A program made the position numbers and the translations under genes. Source: Cochlodiniinecator piscidefendens (GTDB taxonomy: Bacteria > Pseudomonadota > Alphaproteobacteria > Rhodobacterales > Rhodobacteraceae). From it: 64,000 nt of DNA. The notes beneath the pieces were generated by a model. The model had not been told where the DNA came from. It ran no database searches and saw only the letters and a program-made list of their open reading frames with translations. This document shows positions 46,717 to 56,093 of the stretch, one piece after another. The stretch's first letter is position 1. Every line of letters begins with the position of its first letter. The stretch is from positions 222,710-286,709 of the forward strand of contig NZ_JAAOIE010000003.1 in NCBI RefSeq assembly GCF_011326755.1. Direction: 5' to 3'.

Positions 46717-47928
46717 TTACACCCGTTCGATAATCGTGGCAGCGCCCATTCCGGAGCCAATGCAGAGCGTGGCAAGCCCGGTTTCCAGATCGCGAGCTTC
46801 CATTTCATCAAGAAGGGTGCCGAGGATCACGGCCCCTGTCGCGCCGAGCGGGTGGCCCATCGCGATGGCACCGCCGTTGACGTTGAGTTTGTCGTGATCG
46901 ACGTCAAACGCCTGCTGGAAACGTAGAACAACGGAGGCGAAGGCTTCGTTCACTTCAAAGAGGTCAATGTCATTGATCGACATACCTGTTTGTTTCAGCG
47001 CCTTTTCGGTGACAGGCACAGGGCCGGTCAGCATGATGGTCGGGTCGGTGCCGATTTTTGTGGTTTGGCGAATACGGGCACGGGGTTTTAGGCCCATGCG
47101 TTCACCGAATTCCTTGGTGCCGATCAACACGGCAGCCGCACCATCAGCGATGCCTGACGAATTGCCCGCGTGGTGGACGTGATTGACGCGTTCCAGATCA
47201 GGGTATTTCATCAAGGCGACCTGATCAAAGCCGGGCATAGATTCGCCCATGACCTGAAAACTCGGGTTCAGCGCGCCGAGGTTTTGCATGGTGGTTTCGC
47301 CGCGCACCATTTCATCGCGGTCCAGAATGGTCAGGCCGTTTTGGTCGCGCACGGTCATCAGCGATTTTGAAAACTTGCCTGCGGCCTGCGCAGCGGCGGC
47401 GCGTTTTTGACTTTCGACGGCATAAGCATCAACATCATCACGGCTAAAGCCGTATTTGGTGGCAATAATATCAGATGAAATGCCTTGCGGGACAAAATAC
47501 GAACCGAAGGTGAGTTCGGGGTCAACCGCGATTGCACCGCCATCCATGCCCATAGGCACGCGTGACATGCTTTCGACACCACCCGCAATATAGGCATCGC
47601 CCATGCCGCCCATGACCTGACCAGCGGCCATATTCACCGCCTCAAGGCCCGATGCGCAAAAACGGTTGATCGACACGCCGGGCACGGATTCTGCCAGATC
47701 GGAATAAAGCACTGCAGAACGCGCCAGACATGCACCTTGTTCGCCAACTTGGGTCACGTTGCCCCAGATAACGTCCTCGATTTCATCGCCAGCAAGGTTG
47801 TTGCGGGATTTAAGTTCATTCAGCACCTCGGCGGACAAGCGAACGGCGGTCACTTCGTGCAATGTGCCGTCTTTTTTGCCTTTGCCACGGGGGGTGCGCA
47901 CGGTGTCGTAAATATAGGCGTCGATCAT
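46717..47928 (-). CDS. Acetyl-CoA C-acyltransferase (thiolase)
   Basis: 403 residues from the ATG ending at 47928 (MIDAYIYDTVRTPRGKGKKD), the usual thiolase start; the frame is open a further 59 codons upstream into the GST gene. The acyl-accepting Cys is in VPGVSINRFCASGLEAVNMAAGQV. The second active-site region is NVNGGAIAMGHPLGATGAVI and the last Cys is in ATLCIGSGMGAA. It performs the thiolytic step of beta-oxidation, or acetoacetyl-CoA synthesis in reverse. A FadA-like role is favoured by its operon. Confidence 0.95.
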   Translation of the reverse strand: MIDAYIYDTVRTPRGKGKKDGTLHEVTAVRLSAEVLNELKSRNNLAGDEIEDVIWGNVTQVGEQGACLARSAVLYSDLAESVPGVSINRFCASGLEAVNMAAGQVMGGMGDAYIAGGVESMSRVPMGMDGGAIAVDPELTFGSYFVPQGISSDIIATKYGFSRDDVDAYAVESQKRAAAAQAAGKFSKSLMTVRDQNGLTILDRDEMVRGETTMQNLGALNPSFQVMGESMPGFDQVALMKYPDLERVNHVHHAGNSSGIADGAAAVLIGTKEFGERMGLKPRARIRQTTKIGTDPTIMLTGPVPVTEKALKQTGMSINDIDLFEVNEAFASVVLRFQQAFDVDHDKLNVNGGAIAMGHPLGATGAVILGTLLDEMEARDLETGLATLCIGSGMGAATIIERV

Positions 47929-47941
47929 GGTCTGTCCTTTC

Positions 47942-48574
47942 TTAAGCGCGGTCTGAGGGGTGGCCGGGCATGAGGTCATAGGGGTGTTTCCAGCCGGGTT
48001 GTTCGCTGATGCGATCAAGCCAAGCGTCGATATTCGGGAAATCCGTACGGTTAAACCCAAAGGGTTCTGGGTAAAAAAGATACCCGCAGCAGGAAATATC
48101 TGCATTGGTGATGCTGTCGCCCACCAGCCAATCGTTGCCGTCTAATGCGCGGTTCAGCGTTTTGTAAGCGGTGGTGAGGCGGGCTTTGTTCATTTCTGTA
48201 TAACCCTCGGGCACGGAGCTTTTGGGCGCAAAGTTTTCGAAATAACGCACATTGCCAGCCATGCTTGAAAGCTTGTGGTTGTCCCAAAACACCCAACGCA
48301 GCACTTCGCGTTGTTGGGCTGGGGTGACACCGCCAAACTTGCCAGATTTCTCTGAGATATACATCTGGATGACGCCAGATTGGCTGATGCATTCATCACC
48401 ATCAACAAGGCAGGGCACTTCGCCCAATGGGTTTATCGCGAGGAATTCAGGGGTGCGGGTCGCGCCGTTGAAAAAATCAACATAGACCGCTTCCCACTCT
48501 AAGCCGGACAGTTGTAGTGCAAGTGCTGCCTTGTAGGCATTTCCGCTTTCGCCAAAACAATGTAATTTAATCAT
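47942..48574 (-). CDS. Glutathione S-transferase family protein
   Basis: 210 residues. The thioredoxin-like N-terminal half (MIKLHCFGESGNAYKAALALQL) contains the glutathione-binding VDGDECISQSGVIQMYISEK segment. The helical C-terminal half has LVGDSITNADISCCGYL. The active-site position carries Ser-Gly-Asn rather than Ser-Pro-x-Cys. It lies in the beta-oxidation operon with 13 bases to the thiolase and 10 to the acyl-CoA dehydrogenase. Substrate unknown. Confidence 0.88.
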   Translation of the reverse strand: MIKLHCFGESGNAYKAALALQLSGLEWEAVYVDFFNGATRTPEFLAINPLGEVPCLVDGDECISQSGVIQMYISEKSGKFGGVTPAQQREVLRWVFWDNHKLSSMAGNVRYFENFAPKSSVPEGYTEMNKARLTTAYKTLNRALDGNDWLVGDSITNADISCCGYLFYPEPFGFNRTDFPNIDAWLDRISEQPGWKHPYDLMPGHPSDRA

Positions 48575-48584
48575 GTCAATTTCC

Positions 48585-49727
48585 CTATAATGCGCGTGCG
48601 ATCAGTTCTTTCATGATCTCATTTGTTCCACCGTAGATGCGTTGCACACGGGCGTCAGCCCACATTTCCGCGACTGCGTATTCTTGCATGTAGCCATAGC
48701 CGCCGTGCAGTTGCAGGCAGTCATCCAACACTTCGCATTGGGTGTCGGTCAGCCAGTACTTCGCCATTGCGGCCTTTTCGACGCTGAGATCACCGCGCAT
48801 GTGGTCGGCGATACATTCATCCAAAAAGGCCCGCGCGACTTTGGTTTTGGTCTGGCATTCCACAAGTTTAAAGCGGGTGTTTTGAAACTGCGTCAGAGGA
48901 CCACCAAAGGCTTCGCGTTCTTTGCAATAGGCGATGGTGCGTTCTACCGCGCCTTCCATTGCGCCAACAGCGGTGCAGCCAATGATCAGACGTTCCTGAG
49001 GGAGCTGTTTCATCATTTGATAAAAGCCCTGACCTTCGACACCACCAAGGATGTTTTCAGGGGGGATTTCAACATTGTCAAAAAACAGCTCAGAGGTGTC
49101 GGCCGCATGTAGGCCGATTTTATCAAGGTTACGTCCACGCGAAAATCCAGCAGCACCGTTGGTTTCGACAACAACCAGCGAAACCCCTTTGGCCCCGGCG
49201 GCAGGATCGGTTTTTGCCGCAACGATAATCAGTTCGGCATGTTGGCCGTTGGTGATGAAGGTTTTTGAACCACTTAGCCGATAGGCGTTGCCATCTTTGA
49301 CCGCTTTGGTTTTTAGGTTTTGGACGTCGGATCCCGCTGAGGGCTCTGTCATGGCTAGGGCGCCGACCATTTCGCCAGACACCATTTTGGGCAGCCAACG
49401 GTGTTTTTGTTCTTCGGTTCCGTAGGCCAGAATGTAATGCGCTACGATGCCAGAATGGATGGGGTTGCCCCAGCTGGCGAGATTGGCGCGTGGGGCTTCC
49501 ATCATGATCACGGCTTCATGGCCGAAATCGCCGCCATGGCCGCCGTATTCTTCTGGGATAGAAGGACACAGCAACCCAAGTGCGCCAGCGTCATTCCAAG
49601 TGGAGCGATCCATCTCGCCCTGTTTACGCCAGCGATCGTATTGCGGCATCCATTCATCTTCGATGAATTTGGCTGTCATATCGCGCAGCATTTGGTGCTC
49701 ATCTGTCATCCAGATGGAATGTGTCAT
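48585..49727 (-). CDS. Acyl-CoA dehydrogenase
   Basis: 380-residue FAD flavoenzyme of standard length. Family blocks are [21 protein letters not shown] (FAD and substrate binding), [29 protein letters not shown] and the C-terminal [40 protein letters not shown]. The catalytic Glu is expected in the IYGGTNEIM segment. It introduces the trans-2 double bond into acyl-CoA and passes electrons to ETF. It could act on fatty or branched-chain acyl-CoA. Confidence 0.95.
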   Translation of the reverse strand: MTHSIWMTDEHQMLRDMTAKFIEDEWMPQYDRWRKQGEMDRSTWNDAGALGLLCPSIPEEYGGHGGDFGHEAVIMMEAPRANLASWGNPIHSGIVAHYILAYGTEEQKHRWLPKMVSGEMVGALAMTEPSAGSDVQNLKTKAVKDGNAYRLSGSKTFITNGQHAELIIVAAKTDPAAGAKGVSLVVVETNGAAGFSRGRNLDKIGLHAADTSELFFDNVEIPPENILGGVEGQGFYQMMKQLPQERLIIGCTAVGAMEGAVERTIAYCKEREAFGGPLTQFQNTRFKLVECQTKTKVARAFLDECIADHMRGDLSVEKAAMAKYWLTDTQCEVLDDCLQLHGGYGYMQEYAVAEMWADARVQRIYGGTNEIMKELIARAL

Positions 49728-49757
49728 GCGTGTTCCCTGTGCAGGGCCGAATTTGGC

Positions 49758-49970
49758 CTAGCGTTTGCGTGCCTCCAGCTCTGAGTTAAAGAGCCGCAAG
49801 CGGGTTGCGAGGTTAACCTCATCCGTAACGCTTTCGAAGTTCTCAAACAGAAACGAAAGCGCCTCTCCCTCATCTAAGCCCGCGTTGGTCGCGAACTTTT
49901 TCAATTTGCGGTAACCGTCTTCTGTCATGGCGACAGGAAAACGGCGGGTCAGGCGAAAACGTTTTGGCAT
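49758..49970 (-). CDS. Small protein of unknown function in beta-oxidation operon
   Basis: 70 residues from the ATG ending at 49970, preceded by AAAGGGAT; an extra 14 codons upstream are open but without a good ribosome site. It is basic and helical (MPKRFRLTRRFPVAMTEDGYRKLKKFA) with an acidic middle and ends RLFNSELEARKR. The start, strand plus helices, recalls ribbon-helix-helix proteins, but no match is certain. It lies between two acyl-CoA dehydrogenase genes on the same strand. Confidence 0.7.
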   Translation of the reverse strand: MPKRFRLTRRFPVAMTEDGYRKLKKFATNAGLDEGEALSFLFENFESVTDEVNLATRLRLFNSELEARKR

Positions 49971-50019
49971 ATCAATCCCTTTGTGAATTGCCCGGACATG
50001 TCGCCCGGACAAGACATGA

Positions 50020-51813
50020 TTAAAATGCTTCTGCGTCTAACGCCATAACTGTATCAGCCCCAGATTGGATTCGTGCGAGGTGGGTCGCCGTTGCCGGAAG
50101 CTGACGTGCCATGTAATAGCGCCCTGTCGTGAGCTTCGTCTCATAGAACGCAGCGTCAGTATTACTGCGCGACGTGGCGTCATCCGAGAGTGCCGCAAGG
50201 GCAGCTTTGGCGCTGCGGGCCCACATCAGGCCCAAACACACATGACCAAACAAATGCATGAAGTCATAAGACCCAGCGAGCGCGTCATTTGGGTTTTTCA
50301 TGCCGTTTTGCATGAAGTACATGCCCGCGGACTGAAGGTCTTTTGACGCGTGTTTTAGAGGATCAAGGAAATCAGCCTTTAGGGCCTCGTCTGTCTCGTT
50401 CTCTTTGATAAAGGTTTTCACCTGATCAAAGAACGCCATGACATGTTTTCCGCCATCTTGGGCCAGTTTGCGCCCCACAAGGTCAAGCGCCTGAACGCCA
50501 TTCGCGCCCTCATAAATCTGGGTGATGCGTGCATCACGCACGAACTGGCTCATGCCGTGTTCTTCGATATAGCCGTGACCGCCGTAGACTTGTTGCGCCT
50601 GAACCGCCATGTCAAAGCCTTTGTCTGTCAGGAAACCCTTGATCACCGGGGTCATGAGGGACACAAGCCCATCTGCGTCTGTGTCTTGTGCGCGGTGGGC
50701 CTGATCAATCAGTTGCGCCCCCCACAAAAGAAATGCGCGTCCGCCTTCAACGAATGATTTTTGATCCATCAATGAACGGCGAATGTCTGGGTGAACAATT
50801 AACGGGTCGGCTGGTCCGTCCGGGTTTTTCACGCCGGTCACGTCGCGGCCTTGCAGGCGGTCTTTGGCATAATCGACGGCGTTTTGGTACGCGCCGACCG
50901 CCTGAGACAGGCCCTGCATACCCACGCCTAGCCGTGCTTCGTTCATCATGGTGAACATGGCACGCATGCCTTTGTGTTCTTCGCCCAGCAGATAGCCTGT
51001 TGCGTCGTCGTAGTTCATTACACAGGTCGAATTGCCGTGAATGCCCATCTTTTTCTCGATGTTGCCGACAGATACACCGTTGCGTTCGCCGAGTGTGCCG
51101 TCATCATTGACGATGAATTTCGGGACAATAAACAGGCTGACGCCTTTGATCCCTTCGGGACCGCCAACAATTTTACCCAGCACGAGATGAATGATGTTGT
51201 CAGACATGTTGTGTTCACCGGCCGAGATGAAAATCTTTTGGCCAGAGATTTTATAGCTGCCGTCGGCTTGGGGGGCTGCTTTGGTCCGCATAAGGCCAAG
51301 GTCCGTGCCGCAGTGCGGTTCGGTCAGGTTCATTGTGCCTGTCCAAGTGCAATCCGCCATGTTCGGCAGGAATTTTGCCTTTTGATTGTCCGTGCCGTGG
51401 GCGTGGATCGCGGCATAAGCGCCGTGTGTCAGGCCCTGATACATGGTGAAGGCTTGGTTCGCGGAAGAAAACATTTCCCCCACAGCGGTCCCCATCAGAT
51501 AGGGCATCCCCTGACCACCATAGTCAGGATCAAGATCAAGCGCGGTCCAGCCTCCTTCGCGCATTTGGTCAAAGGCAGCTTTGAAGCCGTCGGGGGGATA
51601 GACCACGCCATTTTCCAAACGGCATCCCTGTTGATCACCAACCGCATTTAGAGGCTCCAAAACTTGGGACGCAATTTTTCCGGCTTCTTCGAACACCGCA
51701 GAGGTGAAATCAGCCTCAAGGTCATTGTATCCGGGGATATCAGAGGCAGAAACATTCAGGACATCGTGGAGGACAAACTGCATATCATCGGTGGGGGCTG
51801 TGTAACGTGTCAT
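50020..51813 (-). CDS. Acyl-CoA dehydrogenase, long (about 600-residue) type
   Basis: 597 residues from the ATG ending at 51813 ([19 protein letters not shown]), which has AAGGGAT upstream. The body is an acyl-CoA dehydrogenase ([74 protein letters not shown]), with the N-terminal extension and the extra C-terminal domain typical of the approximately 600-residue class. It is the first metabolic gene after the regulators, four bases from the MerR gene ahead of it. Confidence 0.95.
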   Translation of the reverse strand: MTRYTAPTDDMQFVLHDVLNVSASDIPGYNDLEADFTSAVFEEAGKIASQVLEPLNAVGDQQGCRLENGVVYPPDGFKAAFDQMREGGWTALDLDPDYGGQGMPYLMGTAVGEMFSSANQAFTMYQGLTHGAYAAIHAHGTDNQKAKFLPNMADCTWTGTMNLTEPHCGTDLGLMRTKAAPQADGSYKISGQKIFISAGEHNMSDNIIHLVLGKIVGGPEGIKGVSLFIVPKFIVNDDGTLGERNGVSVGNIEKKMGIHGNSTCVMNYDDATGYLLGEEHKGMRAMFTMMNEARLGVGMQGLSQAVGAYQNAVDYAKDRLQGRDVTGVKNPDGPADPLIVHPDIRRSLMDQKSFVEGGRAFLLWGAQLIDQAHRAQDTDADGLVSLMTPVIKGFLTDKGFDMAVQAQQVYGGHGYIEEHGMSQFVRDARITQIYEGANGVQALDLVGRKLAQDGGKHVMAFFDQVKTFIKENETDEALKADFLDPLKHASKDLQSAGMYFMQNGMKNPNDALAGSYDFMHLFGHVCLGLMWARSAKAALAALSDDATSRSNTDAAFYETKLTTGRYYMARQLPATATHLARIQSGADTVMALDAEAF

Positions 51814-51817
51814 GCGG

Positions 51818-52210
51818 TTATCCCTTCTTTTGCATTGCTTGCGCGATTTGTTGTTCACCCCAAGCCAGTTGTGCTTTTAAATCTTCAATGGCTTCGTTTA
51901 GTTCATCGCGTTGATTAATCATGTCTTGCATACGTTCTTTGGCGATGTCGTAGGTGCGTTGGATTTGTGTGTGTTGTTTGTCTTCGCAGTCATAGAGATC
52001 GAGCAGTTGGCGTATTTCTTCGAGACTGAAACCAAAACGTTTGCCGCGTAAAATCAATTTTAATCGCGCGCGATCACGCTTGGTGAAATTGCGTTTTTGC
52101 CCATCACGATGTGGAAACAGGAGTTCCTTTGCTTCGTAAAAGCGCAATGTGCGCGCTGTGACGTCAAAGGTGTCGCACATTTCTCTGATGGTCATAAAGT
52201 CGTCTTGCAC
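51818..52210 (-). CDS. MerR-family regulator, first metabolic-operon copy
   Basis: 130 residues, GTG start ending at 52210 with AAGGAG seven bases upstream. The N-terminal winged helix is typical ([26 protein letters not shown], then [26 protein letters not shown]) and a long coiled coil (about 80-125) follows for dimerisation. No Cys cluster for metals. Its position before acyl-CoA dehydrogenases suggests a LiuR-like regulator of fatty-acid or branched-chain catabolism. A palindrome lies just upstream at 52257. Confidence 0.9.
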   Translation of the reverse strand: MQDDFMTIREMCDTFDVTARTLRFYEAKELLFPHRDGQKRNFTKRDRARLKLILRGKRFGFSLEEIRQLLDLYDCEDKQHTQIQRTYDIAKERMQDMINQRDELNEAIEDLKAQLAWGEQQIAQAMQKKG

Positions 52211-52253
52211 GCGTTGCTCCTTTGATTGATCAGTGTTCCTTACAATCTAGGTA

Positions 52254-52275
52254 CAAGTTTACGTTTACGTAAAGA
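52254..52275 (-). promoter_or_regulatory. Likely MerR-type operator and promoter
   Basis: The plus strand reads GTTTACGTTTACGTAAAG, whose core TTTACGTAAA (52264-52273) is a perfect palindrome. On the minus strand CTTTAC and TAGATT stand 19 bases apart (at about 52275 and 52249), the over-long spacing that MerR regulators correct. From memory the site resembles LiuR boxes. It precedes the MerR gene at 52210 and so the whole operon. Confidence 0.6.
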
Positions 52276-52316
52276 TTACGCCGCGTAAAAACTTTATATG
52301 ACGATACGTCACAAAG

Positions 52317-52697
52317 TTATTCAGAAGAGTTAATGGTCGTCGCGCGCAGATTTTCGAGATCTTTGATCGTTTCTGCAAGTTCTGTGTACTGTAACTTGAG
52401 GGCCGCCAACTGACGATCAGCCATTTCAACCCAAGCCTTATTCTGAGCTTCGGTGCCTTCTTCAGCATAGATGAGCAACCACTGACGAATTTCCTCTAAG
52501 CTAAATCCAAACCGCCTGCCGCGTAGAATAAGGACCATACGTGCGATATCGCGTGCGCTGTAAAAACGGCTGCGACCGTCGCGCTCAGGATCCAAAAGTT
52601 CGATATATTCGTAATACCGTAAGGTGCGCGGGGTCACGTCAAAGCGTGCGCACATTTCTTTGAAACTTAGCCGGGTTTGATCGCTGTTTTCGGTCAT
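52317..52697 (-). CDS. MerR-family regulator, second copy
   Basis: 126 residues, paralogous to the neighbour at 51818 (shared SFKEMCARFDVTPRTLRYYEYIELLDP and [21 protein letters not shown]). It has the same winged-helix plus coiled-coil build without metal-binding Cys. It is separated from the other by 106 bases containing the palindrome. Tandem paralogues may act on the same site or respond to different acyl-CoA ligands. It is read away from the thioesterase pair at 52861. Confidence 0.9.
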   Translation of the reverse strand: MTENSDQTRLSFKEMCARFDVTPRTLRYYEYIELLDPERDGRSRFYSARDIARMVLILRGRRFGFSLEEIRQWLLIYAEEGTEAQNKAWVEMADRQLAALKLQYTELAETIKDLENLRATTINSSE

Positions 52698-52860
52698 AAC
52701 GCCAATAGATTTATCTCGTTGATCGGACCCTAAGAGGATCTGTTCAAGAGATCAACACTACGTGCGTTCAGTAAATAAGAACGTGAGGTTTTTTGATATC
52801 GATCTTGCATTGGCCGCATTTGGAGAGGACAACACCAAAGACGCTAAAGGGGACCAGTAG

Positions 52861-53307
52861 ATGTCAGACGATATGGCGCGCATTGCGCGACAATTCATAG
52901 AAGCCATCCCTCATTCACGCGAATTAGGAATGAAAGTTACTGAAATTGGCAATGCCATGGCGGAAATCACCATGGCGTATGATAAACGATTTATTGGGGA
53001 TCCGAAGACTGGAGTCATTCACGGGGGCGCGGTTTCGGCGCTTATGGATACATGCTGCGGCGCAGCTGTTATGGCGCATCCGAGTGGCCCAAGTGCTACG
53101 GCGACAATCGATCTGCGTATTGATTATATGCGGCCAGCCACGCCGGGCCAAAGCATTACAGCGCGGGCTGAATGTTACAACGTGACGCGGTCGGTGGCAT
53201 TCGTTCGGGCTACAGCAATGGACGAAGATACGGATCGTCCTGTTGCGACGGCGACCGGGGCGTTCACCATGCAAAATGGAGACACTGCAAAGGGGTTCTT
53301 GAAATGA
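52861..53307 (+). CDS. PaaI-type hotdog thioesterase, first of pair
   Basis: 148 residues; hotdog fold of the PaaI/YdiI group hydrolysing acyl- or aryl-acyl-CoA. The signature is VIHGGAVSALMDTCCGAAVM (residues 50-69), with the HGG motif and the Asp that activates water, followed by TIDLRIDYMRPATPGQSI. AAAGGGGA precedes the ATG. It overlaps the next thioesterase by four bases (ATGA). It is divergent from the MerR genes across 163 bases, so it may share regulation with the acyl-CoA operon. Confidence 0.9.
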   Translation: MSDDMARIARQFIEAIPHSRELGMKVTEIGNAMAEITMAYDKRFIGDPKTGVIHGGAVSALMDTCCGAAVMAHPSGPSATATIDLRIDYMRPATPGQSITARAECYNVTRSVAFVRATAMDEDTDRPVATATGAFTMQNGDTAKGFLK

Positions 53308-53804
53308 AAGTAGAACCTGTACAAGTGATCAAACAGCGTCGGGATGCTGCGCTGAAAGTTTTGGTCGAAGGTGTTCCGTATGCGCAATTTTTGGGGATTC
53401 AATTTGACCGCAGGGGCGACGAACTGACGGCTATTTTGCCTTTCACAGAAAAACTGATCGGAAATCCTTTGCTACCGGCCATTCATGGTGGCGTAACTGC
53501 AGCGTTTTTAGAGATGACGGCGATTGTTGAACTCAGCTGGGCGATGATCTGGAACGATGTTGAAAGCGGGGCGCTGGCGACAGATGATCTTTCGATTGAG
53601 AATTTTCCCAAGCTTCCGAAAACAATTGATTTTACGGTCGATTATTTACGCTCTGGCCTGCCGCGCGACGCCTATGCGCGAGCGCGGGTAAACAGGTCAG
53701 GGCGACGGTATGCCAGCGTACATGTCGAGGCTTGGCAAGACAACAGAACACGCTTGTTTGCCCAAGCAACGGGGCATTTTCTGATGCCACAGCGGGATGA
53801 ATAA
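53304..53804 (+). CDS. PaaI-type hotdog thioesterase, second of pair
   Basis: 166 residues from ATG 53304, which lies in the stop of the first thioesterase; a longer frame from 53172 reads inside the previous gene and is rejected. The hotdog signature is AIHGGVTAAFLEMTAIVELSW, with Glu in the place of the Asp of the first copy (LEMTA against LMDTC), and TIDFTVDYLRSGLPRDAY follows. Paralogue of the neighbour; the coupled pair may form a mixed complex. It overlaps the MATE gene by eight bases. Confidence 0.88.
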   Translation: MKVEPVQVIKQRRDAALKVLVEGVPYAQFLGIQFDRRGDELTAILPFTEKLIGNPLLPAIHGGVTAAFLEMTAIVELSWAMIWNDVESGALATDDLSIENFPKLPKTIDFTVDYLRSGLPRDAYARARVNRSGRRYASVHVEAWQDNRTRLFAQATGHFLMPQRDE

Positions 53805-55125
53805 TACATCTTCTGTACCAGAGCAGGTGAGTCATCGCCGTGTTCTGACCATTGCTGCGCCTATAGTTCTATCGAATGCAACGGTCCCGATACTCGGGGC
53901 GGTGGATACAGGTGTTGTTGGCCAAATGGGGATGGCCGCGCCAATTGGTGCGGTTGGCATCGGTGCTGTAATTCTGTCTGCGGTGTATTGGATATTTGGC
54001 TTCCTTCGGATGGGAACAACAGGTTTGGCCGCCCAAGCGCGCGGGGAAGGGGATCAAGGCGAAGTCGTTGCTTTGCTGATGCGAGGGCTCATGATCGGTG
54101 GGGCGGCCGGTGCGATGTTCGTTTTGCTTCAGGTTCCTTTGATGTGGGCGGCGTTCACGCTCGCACCTGCGTCTGAGGCCGTTGAGGGATATGCACGCGC
54201 CTATCTGAGTATTCGCATCTGGGGGGCACCGGCGACGATTGCCCTTTATGCGGTGACCGGGTGGTTGATTGCGATGGAGCGCACCCGAGGCATTTTGGTT
54301 CTGCAGCTTTGGATGAACGGTTTGAACATTGGGCTGGATCTTTGGTTTGTTCTGGGACTTGGCTGGGGTGTTGAAGGTGTTGCTGTTGCCACTTTGATCG
54401 CCGAGGTATCAGGCTTGGGGTTAGGGCTTTGGCTGTGTCGAGATGCATTTGCGGGATCAGCCTGGCGGGATCGCGCGGCGATTTTCAATCCCAATCGCCT
54501 GAGGCGTATGCTGAGTGTCAGCGGCGACATTTTGGTGCGCTCCGTTTTGCTAACCGGGGCCTTCACCAGCTTTTTATTCCTCGGGGCAGGGCTGGGTGAT
54601 GTGACGCTTGCAGCCAATCAGATATTGTTGCAATTCATAGAAATCACGGCCTATGCACTTGATGGGTTTGCGTTTTCAGCTGAGGCGCTTGTTGGCTCAG
54701 CAGTGGGGTCGAAAAACCGGGTTGCATTACGTCGCTCCGCGATAGTGACAAGCCAATGGGGGGCAGCAGGTGCATTGATGCTGGGAGCCACCTTTTGGTT
54801 CTTTGGCTGGATATTGATCGACTTGATGACGACCGCACCCGATGTTCGTACTGAGGCACGCGCATATTTGTATTGGGTGGCTTTGCTTCCGATCCTGAGC
54901 GTTGCGTCCTATATGTTTGATGGAATTTACATCGGCGCAACATGGACCCGTCAGATGATGCAGGCCATGTTGTGGTCGGTTGCCATTTACATTCTGGCGC
55001 TGGCGCTATTGTTACCGGGTCTCGGCAATCATGGGTTATGGGCGTCCTTATTGATTTTGAATATTGCGCGCGGGGTGACGCTATGGGCCCGTTATCCAAG
55101 GTTGGAGGCACAGGTCTCCCAATAG
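53797..55125 (+). CDS. MATE-family efflux transporter
   Basis: 442 residues with about 12 hydrophobic spans in two halves. The start VLTIAAPIVLSNATVPILGAVDTGVVGQMG is the family signature, and the conserved FLRMGTTGLAAQARGEGD and YALDGFAFSAEALVGSAVGSKN also fit the DinF-like subgroup. It exports cationic drugs or metabolites using Na+ or H+. It is coupled to the thioesterases by an eight-base overlap. Substrate unknown. Confidence 0.94.
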   Translation: MNNTSSVPEQVSHRRVLTIAAPIVLSNATVPILGAVDTGVVGQMGMAAPIGAVGIGAVILSAVYWIFGFLRMGTTGLAAQARGEGDQGEVVALLMRGLMIGGAAGAMFVLLQVPLMWAAFTLAPASEAVEGYARAYLSIRIWGAPATIALYAVTGWLIAMERTRGILVLQLWMNGLNIGLDLWFVLGLGWGVEGVAVATLIAEVSGLGLGLWLCRDAFAGSAWRDRAAIFNPNRLRRMLSVSGDILVRSVLLTGAFTSFLFLGAGLGDVTLAANQILLQFIEITAYALDGFAFSAEALVGSAVGSKNRVALRRSAIVTSQWGAAGALMLGATFWFFGWILIDLMTTAPDVRTEARAYLYWVALLPILSVASYMFDGIYIGATWTRQMMQAMLWSVAIYILALALLLPGLGNHGLWASLLILNIARGVTLWARYPRLEAQVSQ

Positions 55126-55153
55126 AAAAGAGCGCCGCGATCGGCGCTCTTTT
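55126..55153. terminator. Bidirectional terminator between MATE gene and trpA
   Basis: AAAAGAGCGCCG, loop CGAT, CGGCGCTCTTTT: twelve perfect pairs with A and T ends, serving both the plus-strand MATE gene and the minus-strand trpA. Confidence 0.94.
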
Positions 55154-55179
55154 TACATTCGAACGATTGGTGCAGAACC

Positions 55180-55971
55180 TTAGGCGCGGTGCGCGCCATC
55201 TGATAGCGTTTTGACAAAGGCCAGAACCTGATCAACAGGTTGGCCTTCGGCGATTTTGCTCACGATAGCAGAACCAACCACGGCCCCATCAGCGACTTTG
55301 GCGATGGCTTCGGATTTTTCCGGTGTGTTGATGCCAAAGCCCACGATGACAGGAAGATCGCCAGCCGCTTGAATGCGTGCTACTTCGGGGCCAACGTCGC
55401 CTGCTTCCGCTTCGGCGGCGCCGGTGATGCCTGTCACAGACACGTAGTAGATAAAGCCCGAGGTGTTTTCCATGACCTTAGGCAAACGTTTGTTGTCGGT
55501 GGTTGGGGTGGCCAAACGAATAAAGTTCAGACCCGCTGCTTGGGCAGGAATGCAAAGTTCGCTGTCTTCTTCGGGTGGTAGATCAACGATGATGAGCCCG
55601 TCGATGCCTGCCGCCTTTGCATCTGCAAGGAATTTGTCAACACCGTGGCTGTAAACCGGGTTGTAATACCCCATCAGGACAATCGGGGTTGTGTCGTCGG
55701 TTTCACGAAACGCTGCTGCCAATTCGAGCGTTCGGTTCAAAGTCATACCTGCAGCAAGGGCACGTTGCCCGGCAAGTTGGATCGTCGGACCATCCGCCAT
55801 AGGGTCGGTAAAGGGCAAGCCAAGCTCGATAATGTCGACGCCAGCGGCGGGCAAACCTTTGACGATTTCAAGCGATGTATCATAGTCGGGATCGCCCGCC
55901 ATAATGTAAGACACAAACGCCTTTTTGCCTGCTGCTTTTAGTTCTTCAAACTTACGGTCAATCCGAGTCAT
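55180..55971 (-). CDS. trpA: Tryptophan synthase alpha chain
   Basis: 263 residues from the ATG ending at 55971 ([12 protein letters not shown]), with GAGGG just upstream; 18 more codons are open but not family-like. It cleaves indole-3-glycerol phosphate to indole for the beta subunit. Catalytic Glu48 (DIIELGLPF) and Asp59 (MADGPTIQ) are present, as is the phosphate-binding [27 protein letters not shown]. trpB is not adjacent in the visible part. Single gene between a shared terminator and ychF. Confidence 0.96.
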   Translation of the reverse strand: MTRIDRKFEELKAAGKKAFVSYIMAGDPDYDTSLEIVKGLPAAGVDIIELGLPFTDPMADGPTIQLAGQRALAAGMTLNRTLELAAAFRETDDTTPIVLMGYYNPVYSHGVDKFLADAKAAGIDGLIIVDLPPEEDSELCIPAQAAGLNFIRLATPTTDNKRLPKVMENTSGFIYYVSVTGITGAAEAEAGDVGPEVARIQAAGDLPVIVGFGINTPEKSEAIAKVADGAVVGSAIVSKIAEGQPVDQVLAFVKTLSDGAHRA

Positions 55972-56093
55972 GGCACCCTCATGTATTTTCATTAGCGGTT
56001 TGCGCGAAATTAAGGCGGAAATCAATGCCCCGCTTGACGAGAAGGGTCTAAGGCCCCTACATGCGCGCGGATATTAGGAACGGAGAAAGTGCC

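Noticed and set aside
51818..52697. MerR genes as mercury or copper resistance regulators
   Set aside because: Neither protein has the Cys residues used for metal binding, and the neighbourhood is acyl-CoA metabolism.
53172..53304. Extended start for the second thioesterase
   Set aside because: This part lies wholly within the first thioesterase gene in another frame, while an ATGA overlap start at 53304 fits the hotdog family.
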